DNA of 49,387 bases from Nocardiopsis xinjiangensis YIM 90004 (GTDB lineage: Bacteria; Actinomycetota; Actinomycetes; Streptosporangiales; Streptosporangiaceae), in contig NZ_ANBE01000032.1 of NCBI RefSeq assembly GCF_000341145.1, positions 29,243-78,629 on the forward strand, written 5' to 3'. Shown here one piece after another: positions 31,322 to 40,716 of this stretch (position 1 is its first letter; each line of letters starts with the position of its first letter). Under the pieces are notes generated by a model. That model had not been told where the DNA came from, made no database searches, and saw only the letters and a program-made list of their open reading frames with translations. The translations under genes and the position numbers were made by a program.

Positions 31322-34063
31322 TCAGAAGGTCACCCCGCGCAGGCGACGCGGCCCGACGTCGGGCCGGACCTCGGGCGCCTCGCGCAACCACGCGCGCGCG
31401 CCCAGCACGTGGGCGCCGGTGGCGTTGACCAGGACCGGGTCGAGGTCGATGTAGCCGATCTCGGGGAAAGCCTCCACCAGGCGCGAGACCCGGATCAGTA
31501 GTTCCTCCAGCGCTTCGACGTTGGGCTGTTCGGCCAGGGAGGTCGATCCGGCCGGCAGCCCGAACAACAGGGGCGCCGCACGCACCGCGTGGATGAGGTC
31601 GGCGGCGTCCATGTCACTGAGCGGGGCCAGGCGGAAGGCGCGGTCGTCGAGGAGTTCGGCGGTCACGTCGGCCAGCCCGAAGGAGACCACCGACCCGAAG
31701 GACTGGTTGTCCCCGGCCCGGACCACCGTGGGCACGCCGGGCGCGGCCATACGCTGCACGACGAGCTCCGCTTCACCACTGAAGCGGTCGGCCAGGGAAT
31801 TGTAGGCGCTGCGCACGTCCTCGGGGGTACGCAGGTCGGCCCGCACGAACGTGCCTCCGGCGCGTACCCGCAGGTCGGGGGCGTCGGCTTTGACGACCAC
31901 GGGGTAACCGAGCTGCCCGGCGGCCACGACGGCCTCGTCGGCTGAGGTGGCGTTGATGTCGGGATAGACGGCGACACCGTAACTGGCGAGGAGGTCACGG
32001 ACGTCCTGCCCGGGGATGGCGGTCTCCTCGTCGTAGCGGCGCTCGCCGCCGAACCAGGCCACGTCCTCCTCTTGCGGGGTGTCCTTGTCCAGGGCCCGGG
32101 TGATGACCGCGCGTGCGCGGGCGCGGTCGATGTCGGGCAGTTCGGGGTGGCGTCCGGACTTGCGGTTGCGCCACTGGGCATAGCGCGTGGCCAGGGCCAG
32201 CGCGCGGACGGCGTCCTCGGGGGCGGGGTAGGAGGGCACGGATCCCTTGAGGGTCTCGCCGCTGTCGCCGACGTGGCGCAGCTCCTCGGGGAGACCCTGC
32301 CGTGCCAGGTAGGTGGTGACGATGGGCTTGTCCGACTCCTGGGCACGGGCCCGCAGCACCCGTGCGACGTCGTCGGAGATGGGGTGCAGGGCCGGGATGA
32401 ACACGACCACGACGGAATGGACGTCGGGCGCGGACAGAGCCGCTTCCAGAGCGAGGTCGAAGTCCTTCGCGGTGGCTTGGGGACCCAGGTTCACGGGCTC
32501 GTGCGGTTTGAGGCCCTGACGTACGGCGGCGTCCTTGACCAGTAGTTCCAGGGAGTCGGAGTTGCCGATGATGCCCACGCGCGGCCCCTCGGGCAGCGGC
32601 TGGTAGGCGAAGACCTGGGCTGCGTCGAACATCTGGGTGATGTCGTCGACGCGTACCACACCGGCCTGCTGGAACAGGGACGTGACGGCGTAGTCGGGCA
32701 GGGAGAGCCCGCCGGCGGCGTGACCGGTGGGGGTCGCCTGTGCGGAGCCGCCGCTGCGTACGGCCACGACGGGCTTCTGCTTGGCCAGACGCCGGGCCAG
32801 ACGGGTGAACTTGCGCGGGTTGCCCAGGGACTCCAGGTACTGGAGCACGACCCCGGTGGTGGGATCCTCCTGCCAGTACTGCATGAGGTCGTTACCGGAC
32901 ACGTCGGCGCGGTTGCCGGCCGAGACGAAGGTCGACAGGCCCATGCCGCGTTCGGCCACACGCTGCAGGATCGCACGGCCCAGGGCGCCGGACTGGGAGA
33001 AGAACCCGATGGGGCCACTGGGCGGCAGGTCGGGCGAGAGGGTGGCGTTCAGGGACACCTCGGGGTCGCTGTTGGCGATCCCGAGACAGTTGGGGCCGAC
33101 CACACGCATACCGGCCGCGCGGGCTGTGCGCACCAGTTCGTCCTGGCGGGCGCGCCCATCGGAGCCGATCTCGCCGAAGCCGGAGCTGACGACGACGAGC
33201 CCGTGCACACCCTTCTCGGCGCACTCCTCCACGACGGGCAGGACCGAATCGGCCCGCACGGCGACCACGGCCAGGTCGACCTCGTCGGGGATGTCGCTGA
33301 CCGTGGGGTAGGCACGCACGCCGGCCACGGCCTTGGCCTCGGGGTGGACGGGATAGACGGGTCCCTGGAAGTCGCCGCCGAGCAGATTGCGCAGGGAGGT
33401 CTGGCCGATGGTGTGGGCGGTGCGGCTGGCGCCGATCACGGCGACGGACTCCGGGTAGAGCAGGCGGGCGATCGAGCGCGATTCGGCGCGCTGTTCGCGG
33501 GCCTGCATGACTTCCTTGGAGTTGTCGGTGGGCTGCAGGTCCAGCGTGAGGCGGATGACGCCTTCGTCGAAGGTCTGCTGGGCGGTGTACCCGGCCTCGC
33601 GGAAGACGTTGACCATGCGGCGGTTCTCGGGCAGGACGTCGGCGATGAAGCGGCGCACGCCCCTCTCCCGCGCGGCCGCGCCGATGTGTTCGAGCAGGAC
33701 CGATGCGAGGCCGCGGCCCTGGTGGGCGTCCTCCACCACGAAGGCGACCTCGGCCTCCTCCGGGGCGATCTTGTCGTAGCGCACCACCGCGACGAGTGAG
33801 TCGGAGATGGTGGCCACCAGCCCGACGCGGTCCTCGTAGTCGACGTTGGTGAACCGGTCGACGTCCCGGTCGGACAGTTTCGGGTAGGGCGCGAAGAACC
33901 TGTAGTAGATCGTCTCCGGCGAGAGCCGGGCGTGGAACTCGCGCAACAGGTCGGTGTCTTCAGGGGTGATGGGGCGCATGTGCGCGGTGCCGCCGTCGGT
34001 CAACACGACGTCGGCTTCCCAGTGGTTCGGGTAGGACTGCACGACTGCGAGACTAGACGACAT
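31322..34063 (-). CDS. GNAT acetyltransferase fused to NDP-forming acyl-CoA synthetase-like domains (Pat-type protein acetyltransferase)
   Basis: 913 residues. An N-terminal GNAT domain (about 20-170; VEDAHQGRGLASVLLEHI is the acetyl-CoA loop) is followed by CoA-binding (SVAVIGASRTAHTIGQTSLR), succinyl-CoA-ligase-like (GPNCLGIANSDPEVSLNATL, FFSQSGALGRA with the His position not phosphorylatable) and ATP-grasp regions (VVVKADAPDLRVRAGGTFV). This is the layout of the actinobacterial protein lysine acetyltransferases that inactivate acyl-CoA synthetases. No ribosome site precedes ATG 34063; CAGTTT 7 nt upstream suggests a leaderless mRNA. Pairs functionally with the sirtuin at 5375, though they are far apart. 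Confidence 0.88.
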   Translation of the reverse strand: MSSSLAVVQSYPNHWEADVVLTDGGTAHMRPITPEDTDLLREFHARLSPETIYYRFFAPYPKLSDRDVDRFTNVDYEDRVGLVATISDSLVAVVRYDKIAPEEAEVAFVVEDAHQGRGLASVLLEHIGAAARERGVRRFIADVLPENRRMVNVFREAGYTAQQTFDEGVIRLTLDLQPTDNSKEVMQAREQRAESRSIARLLYPESVAVIGASRTAHTIGQTSLRNLLGGDFQGPVYPVHPEAKAVAGVRAYPTVSDIPDEVDLAVVAVRADSVLPVVEECAEKGVHGLVVVSSGFGEIGSDGRARQDELVRTARAAGMRVVGPNCLGIANSDPEVSLNATLSPDLPPSGPIGFFSQSGALGRAILQRVAERGMGLSTFVSAGNRADVSGNDLMQYWQEDPTTGVVLQYLESLGNPRKFTRLARRLAKQKPVVAVRSGGSAQATPTGHAAGGLSLPDYAVTSLFQQAGVVRVDDITQMFDAAQVFAYQPLPEGPRVGIIGNSDSLELLVKDAAVRQGLKPHEPVNLGPQATAKDFDLALEAALSAPDVHSVVVVFIPALHPISDDVARVLRARAQESDKPIVTTYLARQGLPEELRHVGDSGETLKGSVPSYPAPEDAVRALALATRYAQWRNRKSGRHPELPDIDRARARAVITRALDKDTPQEEDVAWFGGERRYDEETAIPGQDVRDLLASYGVAVYPDINATSADEAVVAAGQLGYPVVVKADAPDLRVRAGGTFVRADLRTPEDVRSAYNSLADRFSGEAELVVQRMAAPGVPTVVRAGDNQSFGSVVSFGLADVTAELLDDRAFRLAPLSDMDAADLIHAVRAAPLLFGLPAGSTSLAEQPNVEALEELLIRVSRLVEAFPEIGYIDLDPVLVNATGAHVLGARAWLREAPEVRPDVGPRRLRGVTF

Positions 34064-34297
34064 TCGGTCGAAACTGGGGAAAGTCTTCGGGGCGGGTACA
34101 AAAACACCGGGATGATCACCCAGGGTCAGAGCTTTCCCAACGATCGGCACAGGTCCGTGGTTCCCCTTGCTGTGAGCCGATCACGCCCTGGACACGGCGT
34201 GTCCGGGGCGCTGTCACTTCGTTACACGTAGCTGACAGTTCACCTGTTAACGTCGTTCGGGCACAGATTCTCATAACCCTCGGCGGTGGCTGGCGAA

Positions 34298-35242
34298 ATG
34301 ACACGAGTGGTCGTAATCGGTGATCTCATGACCGATGCAGTCGCGCGCGCGTTCCACCCGTTGGCCCGCGGCAGCGACACCCCTGCATCAGTGGTCATGT
34401 ACGGCGGAGGCTCGGGCGCCAACACCGCCTCGTGGCTCGCCGTGGAGGGCACCGACACGACCTTCGTCGGTCGGCGCGGCTCCGACATCACCGGCCGCAC
34501 CCGCGAGATGGAGCTCATGGGCTACGGGCTGGACTCGCGCATGGTAATGGACCCGGAGCGCCCCACCGGTACATGTGTGGTGATGATCACACACCGAGGC
34601 GACCGCACGATGCTCAGCGACCCCGGCGCCAACGCCCGCCTGCAGCCCGAGGACCTGCCCCGCGACGTGTTCGCCCCGGACGGGCACCTGCACGTGTCCG
34701 GCTACACGCTCATCAACGAGAGCTCCCGCCGTGCGGCCCGTGTGGCGCTGCGGACGGCACAGGAGACCGGGATGTCGATCTCGGTGGACAGCGGTTCGCA
34801 CGCGCCGCTCAAGCGCGCGGGGGCCGAGGAGTTCCTGGAGTGGACGCAAGGTGTGCGGCTGCTGTTCGCCAACATGGACCAGGCCAAGGTGCTCACCGGC
34901 CGCGAGGAGCCCGAGGCCGCCGCCAAAGTACTGACGGCGTGGTTCCCGAACGTGGTGCTCAAACTGGGTGACGAGGGCGGCCTGTGGGCGTCCAAGACCC
35001 GTGAGGACTGTGTGAGGGTTCCGGCCGAGCCGGTGGAGCCCTCCCCGGGATCGGTCGGTGCCGGCGACGCGTTCATGGCCGGGTTCCTGCCCGCGTGGCT
35101 CATGGGACGCCACCCCAAAGAGGCGCTCGGACGCGCCCAGCGCCTGGCGGCACGTGCCCTGCACCAGCCGGGTGCCCGCCCCGACCTGGGCGAGAGCGAG
35201 CCGGTACGGCGCGGAGCCCCGCGCAGCCAGCGCACCCGCTGA
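34298..35242 (+). CDS. PfkB/ribokinase-family sugar kinase
   Basis: 314 residues. The PfkB N-terminal YGGGSGANTASWLA and C-terminal PGSVGAGDAFMAGFLPA (catalytic Asp in GAGD) motifs are intact, placing it with ribokinase-like kinases that phosphorylate sugars or nucleosides. ATG 34298 is preferred by the family start (MTRVVVIGDLMTD); an in-frame GTG at 34286 is possible. The tail is Arg-rich. Divergent from the GNAT-synthetase gene; the gap has a loosely palindromic GACAGTTCACCTGTTAAC. Confidence 0.87.
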   Translation: MTRVVVIGDLMTDAVARAFHPLARGSDTPASVVMYGGGSGANTASWLAVEGTDTTFVGRRGSDITGRTREMELMGYGLDSRMVMDPERPTGTCVVMITHRGDRTMLSDPGANARLQPEDLPRDVFAPDGHLHVSGYTLINESSRRAARVALRTAQETGMSISVDSGSHAPLKRAGAEEFLEWTQGVRLLFANMDQAKVLTGREEPEAAAKVLTAWFPNVVLKLGDEGGLWASKTREDCVRVPAEPVEPSPGSVGAGDAFMAGFLPAWLMGRHPKEALGRAQRLAARALHQPGARPDLGESEPVRRGAPRSQRTR

Positions 35243-35474
35243 CACCCGCAGCACGTCCTTCCCCCGAGCGGTTTCGCCGCGCTCCGCGCGCACATCCCTC
35301 GACCACGCCGTCCCGCGGCGACCCCGCGGTGACCGCGCCCCCACGTGCACCCCGCAGGCGCCCCACACCGCCGTGTGTGATGAGCGCTGCGTGTGATGAG
35401 CACGGAGCAGGGGAGCGGGACACGGCCCCGCACCACGGATTCTCACCGGGCCTCTGCCGCAGACCGACCCCGGC

Positions 35475-37640
35475 TCACGCGCCGTTGCTGGCGAGCGTGA
35501 GCGGCAGGACCGCCGGGGCACCGGAGCGTCGTAGCAGCGAGGCGGCCACGGTCAGGCTCCACCCGGTGTCGACGTGATCGTCCACCAGCAGCACCGGCCC
35601 CTCCGACCGCGACGCCCGTTCTGCCGTCTCGGGGCCGATCCGCAGGGCAGCGTGCACCTGGGCCAGGCGCAGGGCGCTGTTGTGCCGCCGCTCCCCCGGC
35701 CCGGCGGCGCTGCCGTACTCCAGGGAGCCGAGGGGTTCCATCCGGCCGAGACGGGCGATCCGCGCGGCCAGGTCGGTGATGAGAACCGGTCGGGACACCG
35801 ACGGCATCGCGGCCACGGCCACGGGGCGATGGGTCCAGTCCCAGTCGGCCAGCACCCGCACCAGCCCTTGGAGGACCCGTTCGCTCACGGGTTCGTCCGG
35901 GGCATCGGCGGCCAGGAGACGGCGCAGTTCGGTGCCCCAACCGACGTCTGTGATGCGGGCCAGGGCACGCCCCTCCTCGTGGCGTTCGCCCTCGGGCACC
36001 CGTCCGCTGAGCGGTACGTCGAGCGTCTTCATCCCGGTGGGCCACTGGCGGCGCGCACTGATGGGCGTACCGGGACGGTCGAGCAGTCCGGCGGCGGCGC
36101 TGCGCCGGTCGGGGTCGACCTCGGTGGGCCAGTACTGGCCGGTACACACGTCGCAGCGCCCACAGGGGCGTGCCTCGGGGTCGTCGAGCTGGGTGCGCAG
36201 GAACTCCATGCGGCACGTGGTGGCGGCGATGTAGCCGAGCATGGCCCGGCGCTCGCGCTCCCGGGCGGCCGCCACGGCGGTGTAGCGCTCCGCGTCGTAG
36301 ACCCAGGGATGGCCGGTGCAGACCCAACCTCCGCGCACGCGCTGCACCGCCCCGTCGACGTCGAGGACCTTGAGCATCTGCTCCAGGCGGGAACGGCGCA
36401 GGTCGACACGGGTCTCCAGCCGACTGATGGAGAGCGGTTCGCCGGCCTGTTCGAGCACGTCCAAGGTCTGTCGGACGGTCTGCTCGGGCGGGAAGGACAG
36501 GCTCGCGAAGTAGTCCCAGATCTGGGTGTCCTCGCGCCCGGGCAGCAGCACGGCGTGGGCCCGGTCGAGCCCGCGGCCGGCACGTCCGACCTGTTGGTAG
36601 TAGGAGATGGGTGACTGGGGCGCGCCCAGGTGGATCACGAAACCGAGGTCGGGCTTGTCGAAACCCATGCCCAAGGCGCTGGTGGCGACCAGGGCCTTGA
36701 CCTCGTTGGCAAGGAGGGCGTCCTCGGCCTCCCGGCGCTCCTCGGGATCGCTCTGGCCGGTGTAGGCGCGCACGGCCATGCCCTGTTCGGACAGGAACCG
36801 GGCGGTCTCCAGGGCCGCGTTGACGGTGAGGGTGTAGATGATTCCGGAACCCTCGATGCGGGGCAGGTACTCGGCCAGCCATCCGAGGCGGGCGGTGGGA
36901 TCGGGCAGTTCGGCGACGGCCAGGCTCAGGCTCTCGCGTTCGAGAGGACCGCGCAGGACGAGGGTCTCCTGGCGTTCGTCCCCCGAGCGCAGCTGTTCGG
37001 CGACGTCGTGGGTGACCCGTTCGTTGGCGGTGGCGGTGGTGGCGAGGACGGGGATGCCGTCGGGCAGGTCGTGCAGGAGCCGGCGGATCCGCCGGTAGTC
37101 GGGGCGGAAGTCGTGTCCCCAGTCGGAGACGCAGTGCGCCTCGTCGACCACGACCAGGCCGGCCCCTGCGGCGAGCTCTGGTAGGACCCGGTCACGGAAC
37201 TCGGGGTTGTTCAGGCGCTCGGGGCTGATGAGCAGGACGTCGACGAGACCGGCCTGGACGTCGGCATAGGTGGACTCCCAGTCCGTGGTGTTGGAACTGT
37301 TGATGGTCCGGGCCTGGATACCGGCGCGTTCGGCGGCGGCGATCTGGTTGCGCATGAGCGCCAGAAGCGGGGAGACGATGACGGTGGGCCCGGCCCCCGC
37401 GCCCCGGCGCAGGGCCGTGGCGACGAAGTACACGGCGGACTTGCCCCACCCGGTGCGCTGCACGACGAGGGCCCGGCGCTGGTGGGCGACCAGGGCGTGG
37501 ATGGCCGTCCACTGGTCCTCGCGCAGCCGGGCGCCGTCCCCGGCCAGGGCGCGCAGATGGTGTTCGGCGCGCTCGCGTAGTGCGGCTTCGTCCGAGGCCA
37601 CCTGGGTGTCGTGGGTGCCGTCGTGCGTGGGGGTCCTCAT
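35475..37640 (-). CDS. recQ: RecQ-type ATP-dependent DNA helicase with C-terminal phosphoribosyltransferase-like domain
   Basis: 721 residues. Helicase motifs: Walker A QRTGWGKSAVYF, DEAH box VVDEAHCVSDWGHDF, LATTATAN and the motif VI region QQVGRAGRG. A zinc region has RPCGRCDVCTG. The last 180 residues differ from RecQ and resemble a PRPP-binding fold (VLLVDDHVDTGWSLTVAASL), a fusion seen in actinobacteria. 3'-5' unwinding in recombination and repair is the expected role. ATG 37640 has AAGGA 4 nt upstream. Divergent from topoisomerase IV A; the frame is open far upstream but that is antisense to the other gene. Confidence 0.9.
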   Translation of the reverse strand: MRTPTHDGTHDTQVASDEAALRERAEHHLRALAGDGARLREDQWTAIHALVAHQRRALVVQRTGWGKSAVYFVATALRRGAGAGPTVIVSPLLALMRNQIAAAERAGIQARTINSSNTTDWESTYADVQAGLVDVLLISPERLNNPEFRDRVLPELAAGAGLVVVDEAHCVSDWGHDFRPDYRRIRRLLHDLPDGIPVLATTATANERVTHDVAEQLRSGDERQETLVLRGPLERESLSLAVAELPDPTARLGWLAEYLPRIEGSGIIYTLTVNAALETARFLSEQGMAVRAYTGQSDPEERREAEDALLANEVKALVATSALGMGFDKPDLGFVIHLGAPQSPISYYQQVGRAGRGLDRAHAVLLPGREDTQIWDYFASLSFPPEQTVRQTLDVLEQAGEPLSISRLETRVDLRRSRLEQMLKVLDVDGAVQRVRGGWVCTGHPWVYDAERYTAVAAARERERRAMLGYIAATTCRMEFLRTQLDDPEARPCGRCDVCTGQYWPTEVDPDRRSAAAGLLDRPGTPISARRQWPTGMKTLDVPLSGRVPEGERHEEGRALARITDVGWGTELRRLLAADAPDEPVSERVLQGLVRVLADWDWTHRPVAVAAMPSVSRPVLITDLAARIARLGRMEPLGSLEYGSAAGPGERRHNSALRLAQVHAALRIGPETAERASRSEGPVLLVDDHVDTGWSLTVAASLLRRSGAPAVLPLTLASNGA

Positions 37641-38072
37641 GCGTTCCTTGTTACCAGAGCCGAGGGACCCGGAATCGGTTGTCCACAGGCCTGATGAGGA
37701 GCGCCACACCTCTGGCCCCGGACCAGGCAGAGGAGGCATCGGCCCGCAGGGACCACCACGAGACTCGGGGTAACGGGACAGCCACTCTTCCCTGTCCCGG
37801 CATTGCCCTTCGTCCGCGGCGGCTGAACACTCTGCCGTCAGGGCCCACGTCCAGCTGTGCCGACAGCACTCACGGTCACGCGCGAAAGGCGACCGGTGCA
37901 GCGGCCGAGGCCCGCCCGAAGCACATCCCCCAAGTGTGCGGGGGTGGTTCTCGTCCCGGTCCGCTCGCGGGACGAGAACCATCGCCCATACCGACAAAAG
38001 CACCGCAGTCACGCGACTCACACCCGCCGGACCGGGCTCCGGCGTACGTTCCACTCCTCGGAACAGGACAGA
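37641..38072. other. 432-nt divergent intergenic region between recQ and topoisomerase IV A
   Basis: No gene is supported. It holds both promoters and a notable 13-bp perfect inverted repeat described separately. A smaller GC hairpin CCCCC...GGGGG lies at 37928-37944. Confidence 0.6.
37946..37980 (+). repeat. Perfect 13-bp inverted repeat upstream of topoisomerase IV A
   Basis: GGTTCTCGTCCCG (37946-37958) and CGGGACGAGAACC (37968-37980) with a 9-nt loop, ending 92 nt before the start codon; a candidate attenuator or operator. It has no T-run. Confidence 0.6.
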
Positions 38073-40571
38073 ATGACGTTCATGGCCCGTACTACTTCCC
38101 GTCCCCCCGAGGATCTCGCCGAGAAGATCATCGACATCGACGTCTCCGAGGAGATGCGCGGCAGCTTCCTGGAGTACGCGTACTCGGTCATCTACCAACG
38201 CGCACTGCCAGACGCCCGCGACGGCATGAAGCCGGTGCAGCGGCGCATCCTCTATCAGATGAACGAGATGGGACTGCGGCCCGACCGCGGCCACGTCAAG
38301 TGCGCCCGCGTCGTCGGTGACGTCATGGGACGCCTGCACCCGCACGGCGACTCCGCGATCTACGACGCCCTGGTCCGGCTCAGCCAGTCCTTCGCGATGC
38401 GTGTGCCGTTGGTGGACGGCCACGGAAACTTCGGCTCCCTCGGCGGCGACGACGCCCCCGCCGCCATGCGCTACACCGAGGCGCGCATGGCCCGCCCCGC
38501 ACAGCTGCTGGTCGAGGGCATCGACGAGAACGTCGTCGACTTCAAGCCCAACTACGACGGGCAGGAGACCGAGCCCGAGGTCCTGCCCGCCGCCTTCCCG
38601 AACCTGCTGGTCAACGGCTCCTCCGGGATCGCCGTCGGTATGGCCACCAACATGGCCCCCCACAACCTGGGCGAGGTCATCACGGCCGCGCGGCACCTGG
38701 TGCTGAACCCCGACGCGAGCCTCGAGGAGCTCATGGAGTTCGTCCCGGGCCCGGACCTGCCCACCGGTGGCACCATCGTGGGACTGGACGGGATCCGCGA
38801 CGCCTACGCCCGCGGCCGCGGCAGCTACAAGACGCGTGCGACCGTCTCCATCGAGAAGGTCTCGGCCCGCCGCACCGGCCTGGTCGTGACCGAGCTGCCC
38901 TACAACGTGGGCCCGGAGAAGGTCATCAGCCGCATCAAGGAGCTGGTGCAGTCCAAGAAGCTCCAGGGCATCTCCGACCTCAAGGACCTCACCGACCGCA
39001 ACCAGGGGCTGCGCCTGGTCGTGGAGCTCAAGAACGGCTTCAACCCCGAGGCCGTCCTCGAGGATCTGTACCGCCTGACGGCGATGGAGGAGTCCTTCGG
39101 GATCAACAACGTCGCTCTCGTCGACGGCCAGCCCCGCACTCTGGGCCTGCGCGACCTGCTGCAGGTCTACGCCGACCACCGGCTCGAGGGGGTGCGCCGC
39201 CGCAGCGAGCACCGGCGGGACAAGCGCCGCGAGCGCCTGCACCTGGTCGACGGGCTCATGGTGGCGCTGCTCGACATCGACCGTGTGATCGCCCTGATCC
39301 GCGAGGCCGACGACACGGCCGGAGCGCGTGAGGCGCTCAAGGGCGCCTACGAGCTCTCCGACGTGCAGGCCCGCTACATCCTCGACACCCCGCTGCGTCG
39401 CCTGACTCGTTTCGACCGGCTGGAGCTGGAGACCGAGCGCGAGAAGCTGAACAAGGAGATCGAGGAACTCACCGCGATCCTGGAGTCGGACAAGAAGCTG
39501 CGGCGCGTGGTCGCCAAGGAGCTCAACGCCATCACCAAGGAGTACGCCACTCCGCGCCGCACGCAGCTGCGCGATAACGACGGCCAGGCCCGGGCCGCGG
39601 TGATCCCTCTGGAGATGGCCGACCAGCCCTGCCACGTACTCATGGGTACCGACGGCACCATCGGGCGCAGCAAGGGCGCGACCCTTCCGTCCGCCTACGA
39701 GGGCATCCGTACCACACACGACTCGGTCGCCACCTCGCTGCCGACCACCTCGCGTTCGGAGATCGGCCTCGTCACCGACCTGGGACGGTTGATCCGGTTG
39801 CCGGTGGTGGAACTACCCGAAGTGCCCGACTCGGCCGAGGAGGCGCCGCCGTTGGCGTCCGGCCTTCCCGTCGGGGAGTTCGTCCAGCTCGGGGACGACG
39901 AACGTGTGGTGTCGGTGGTGGGCATGCACGCCGAGGGGCCCGGGTTCGTCCTGGGCACACGGGGCGGTGTGGTCAAGCGGGTCGCCCCGGACCAGCCACC
40001 GAACAAGGACGATTTCGAGGTCATCGCACTCAAGGACGACGATCGGGTGGTGGGCGCCACCCAGCTGTCCACCGGTGAGGAGGACCTCGCTTTCATCACC
40101 TCCGAGGCGCAGCTGCTACGTTTTTCCGCGTCGGCAGTGCGGCCCCAGGGCCGTCCCGCTGGCGGCGTGGCCGGGGTCCGGTTGACCGAGGACGCCCGGG
40201 TGCTGTGGTTCGGGTCCGTGCCGAGCCCGCAGGACTCGGTGGTGGTGACGGTCTCCGGGTCCTCCCGGACGTTGGACGGAACCGACGGCGGAACTGCCAA
40301 GGTCACCCCGTTCGAGTCCTATCCCAGCAAGGGCCGGGCAACCGGCGGTGTGCGCTGTCACCGCTATCTCAAGGGCGAGGACACCCTGTTGTTCGGCTGG
40401 ATCGGTCGTACCCCGGAACGTGCCGCGCGTGCCGACGGCAAGCCGGTGCGCCTGCCCGACCCGAACGACCGCCGGGACGGGTCCGGGGAGGCGATGAGGA
40501 GCCTCGTGACCTCAGCGGGGTCGGGGCAGACCGACTCAGGCATCACCCCCGTGGAAATGCCGCCCTCCTGA
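38073..40571 (+). CDS. parC: DNA topoisomerase IV subunit A (ParC-like)
   Basis: 832 residues, type II topoisomerase breakage-reunion subunit. Catalytic Tyr134 lies in AAMRYTEARM, with the winged-helix DARDGMKPVQRRILYQM and the Mg/GyrA-like LPHGDSAIYDAL just upstream. The C-terminal part (after about residue 520) has repeated beta-pinwheel blades (ALKDDDRVVGATQLSTGEED, VARDGKPVR). The partner ATPase gene is nearby at 43067-45172. ATG 38073 has AGGA 4 nt upstream. Expected role: decatenation of daughter chromosomes. GyrA is not excluded by sequence alone, but the actinomycete parC-parE-hrdB neighbourhood supports topoisomerase IV. Confidence 0.92.
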   Translation: MTFMARTTSRPPEDLAEKIIDIDVSEEMRGSFLEYAYSVIYQRALPDARDGMKPVQRRILYQMNEMGLRPDRGHVKCARVVGDVMGRLHPHGDSAIYDALVRLSQSFAMRVPLVDGHGNFGSLGGDDAPAAMRYTEARMARPAQLLVEGIDENVVDFKPNYDGQETEPEVLPAAFPNLLVNGSSGIAVGMATNMAPHNLGEVITAARHLVLNPDASLEELMEFVPGPDLPTGGTIVGLDGIRDAYARGRGSYKTRATVSIEKVSARRTGLVVTELPYNVGPEKVISRIKELVQSKKLQGISDLKDLTDRNQGLRLVVELKNGFNPEAVLEDLYRLTAMEESFGINNVALVDGQPRTLGLRDLLQVYADHRLEGVRRRSEHRRDKRRERLHLVDGLMVALLDIDRVIALIREADDTAGAREALKGAYELSDVQARYILDTPLRRLTRFDRLELETEREKLNKEIEELTAILESDKKLRRVVAKELNAITKEYATPRRTQLRDNDGQARAAVIPLEMADQPCHVLMGTDGTIGRSKGATLPSAYEGIRTTHDSVATSLPTTSRSEIGLVTDLGRLIRLPVVELPEVPDSAEEAPPLASGLPVGEFVQLGDDERVVSVVGMHAEGPGFVLGTRGGVVKRVAPDQPPNKDDFEVIALKDDDRVVGATQLSTGEEDLAFITSEAQLLRFSASAVRPQGRPAGGVAGVRLTEDARVLWFGSVPSPQDSVVVTVSGSSRTLDGTDGGTAKVTPFESYPSKGRATGGVRCHRYLKGEDTLLFGWIGRTPERAARADGKPVRLPDPNDRRDGSGEAMRSLVTSAGSGQTDSGITPVEMPPS

Positions 40572-40617
40572 CCCCGTGGAGCGGCCACCGTCCGGTACCG
40601 GGCGTGTGTCGTGACGT

Positions 40618-40650
40618 GCCGTGCGCAGGGATCCGTTGCCTGCGCACGGC
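40618..40650 (+). terminator. Hairpin terminator after topoisomerase IV A
   Basis: Perfect 12-bp stem GCCGTGCGCAGG (40618-40629) and CCTGCGCACGGC (40639-40650), 9-nt loop. Confidence 0.75.
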
Positions 40651-40665
40651 CGCACGACGTCCCTG

Positions 40666-40689
40666 CGGTGTGCACGGCCGTGCACACCG
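40666..40689. repeat. 24-bp perfect palindrome upstream of carbonic anhydrase
   Basis: Bases 40666-40689 (half site CGGTGTGCACGG, then its reverse complement) form an uninterrupted palindrome 27 nt before the carbonic anhydrase start. Centred with no loop, it resembles a dimer-binding operator more than a terminator. Confidence 0.6.
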
Positions 40690-40716
40690 ACGATCACGAC
40701 GAGGAAGGGCACGAGA

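Noticed and set aside
35372-35401. Repeated GTGTGATGAGC, 16 bp apart
   Set aside because: Only two copies in a non-coding convergent gap; too short to be meaningful.
37641-39719. Minus-strand extension of the recQ frame, giving an apparent 1414-residue protein
   Set aside because: The extra part is antisense to topoisomerase IV A and has no helicase or other motif; recQ has a good site at 37640.
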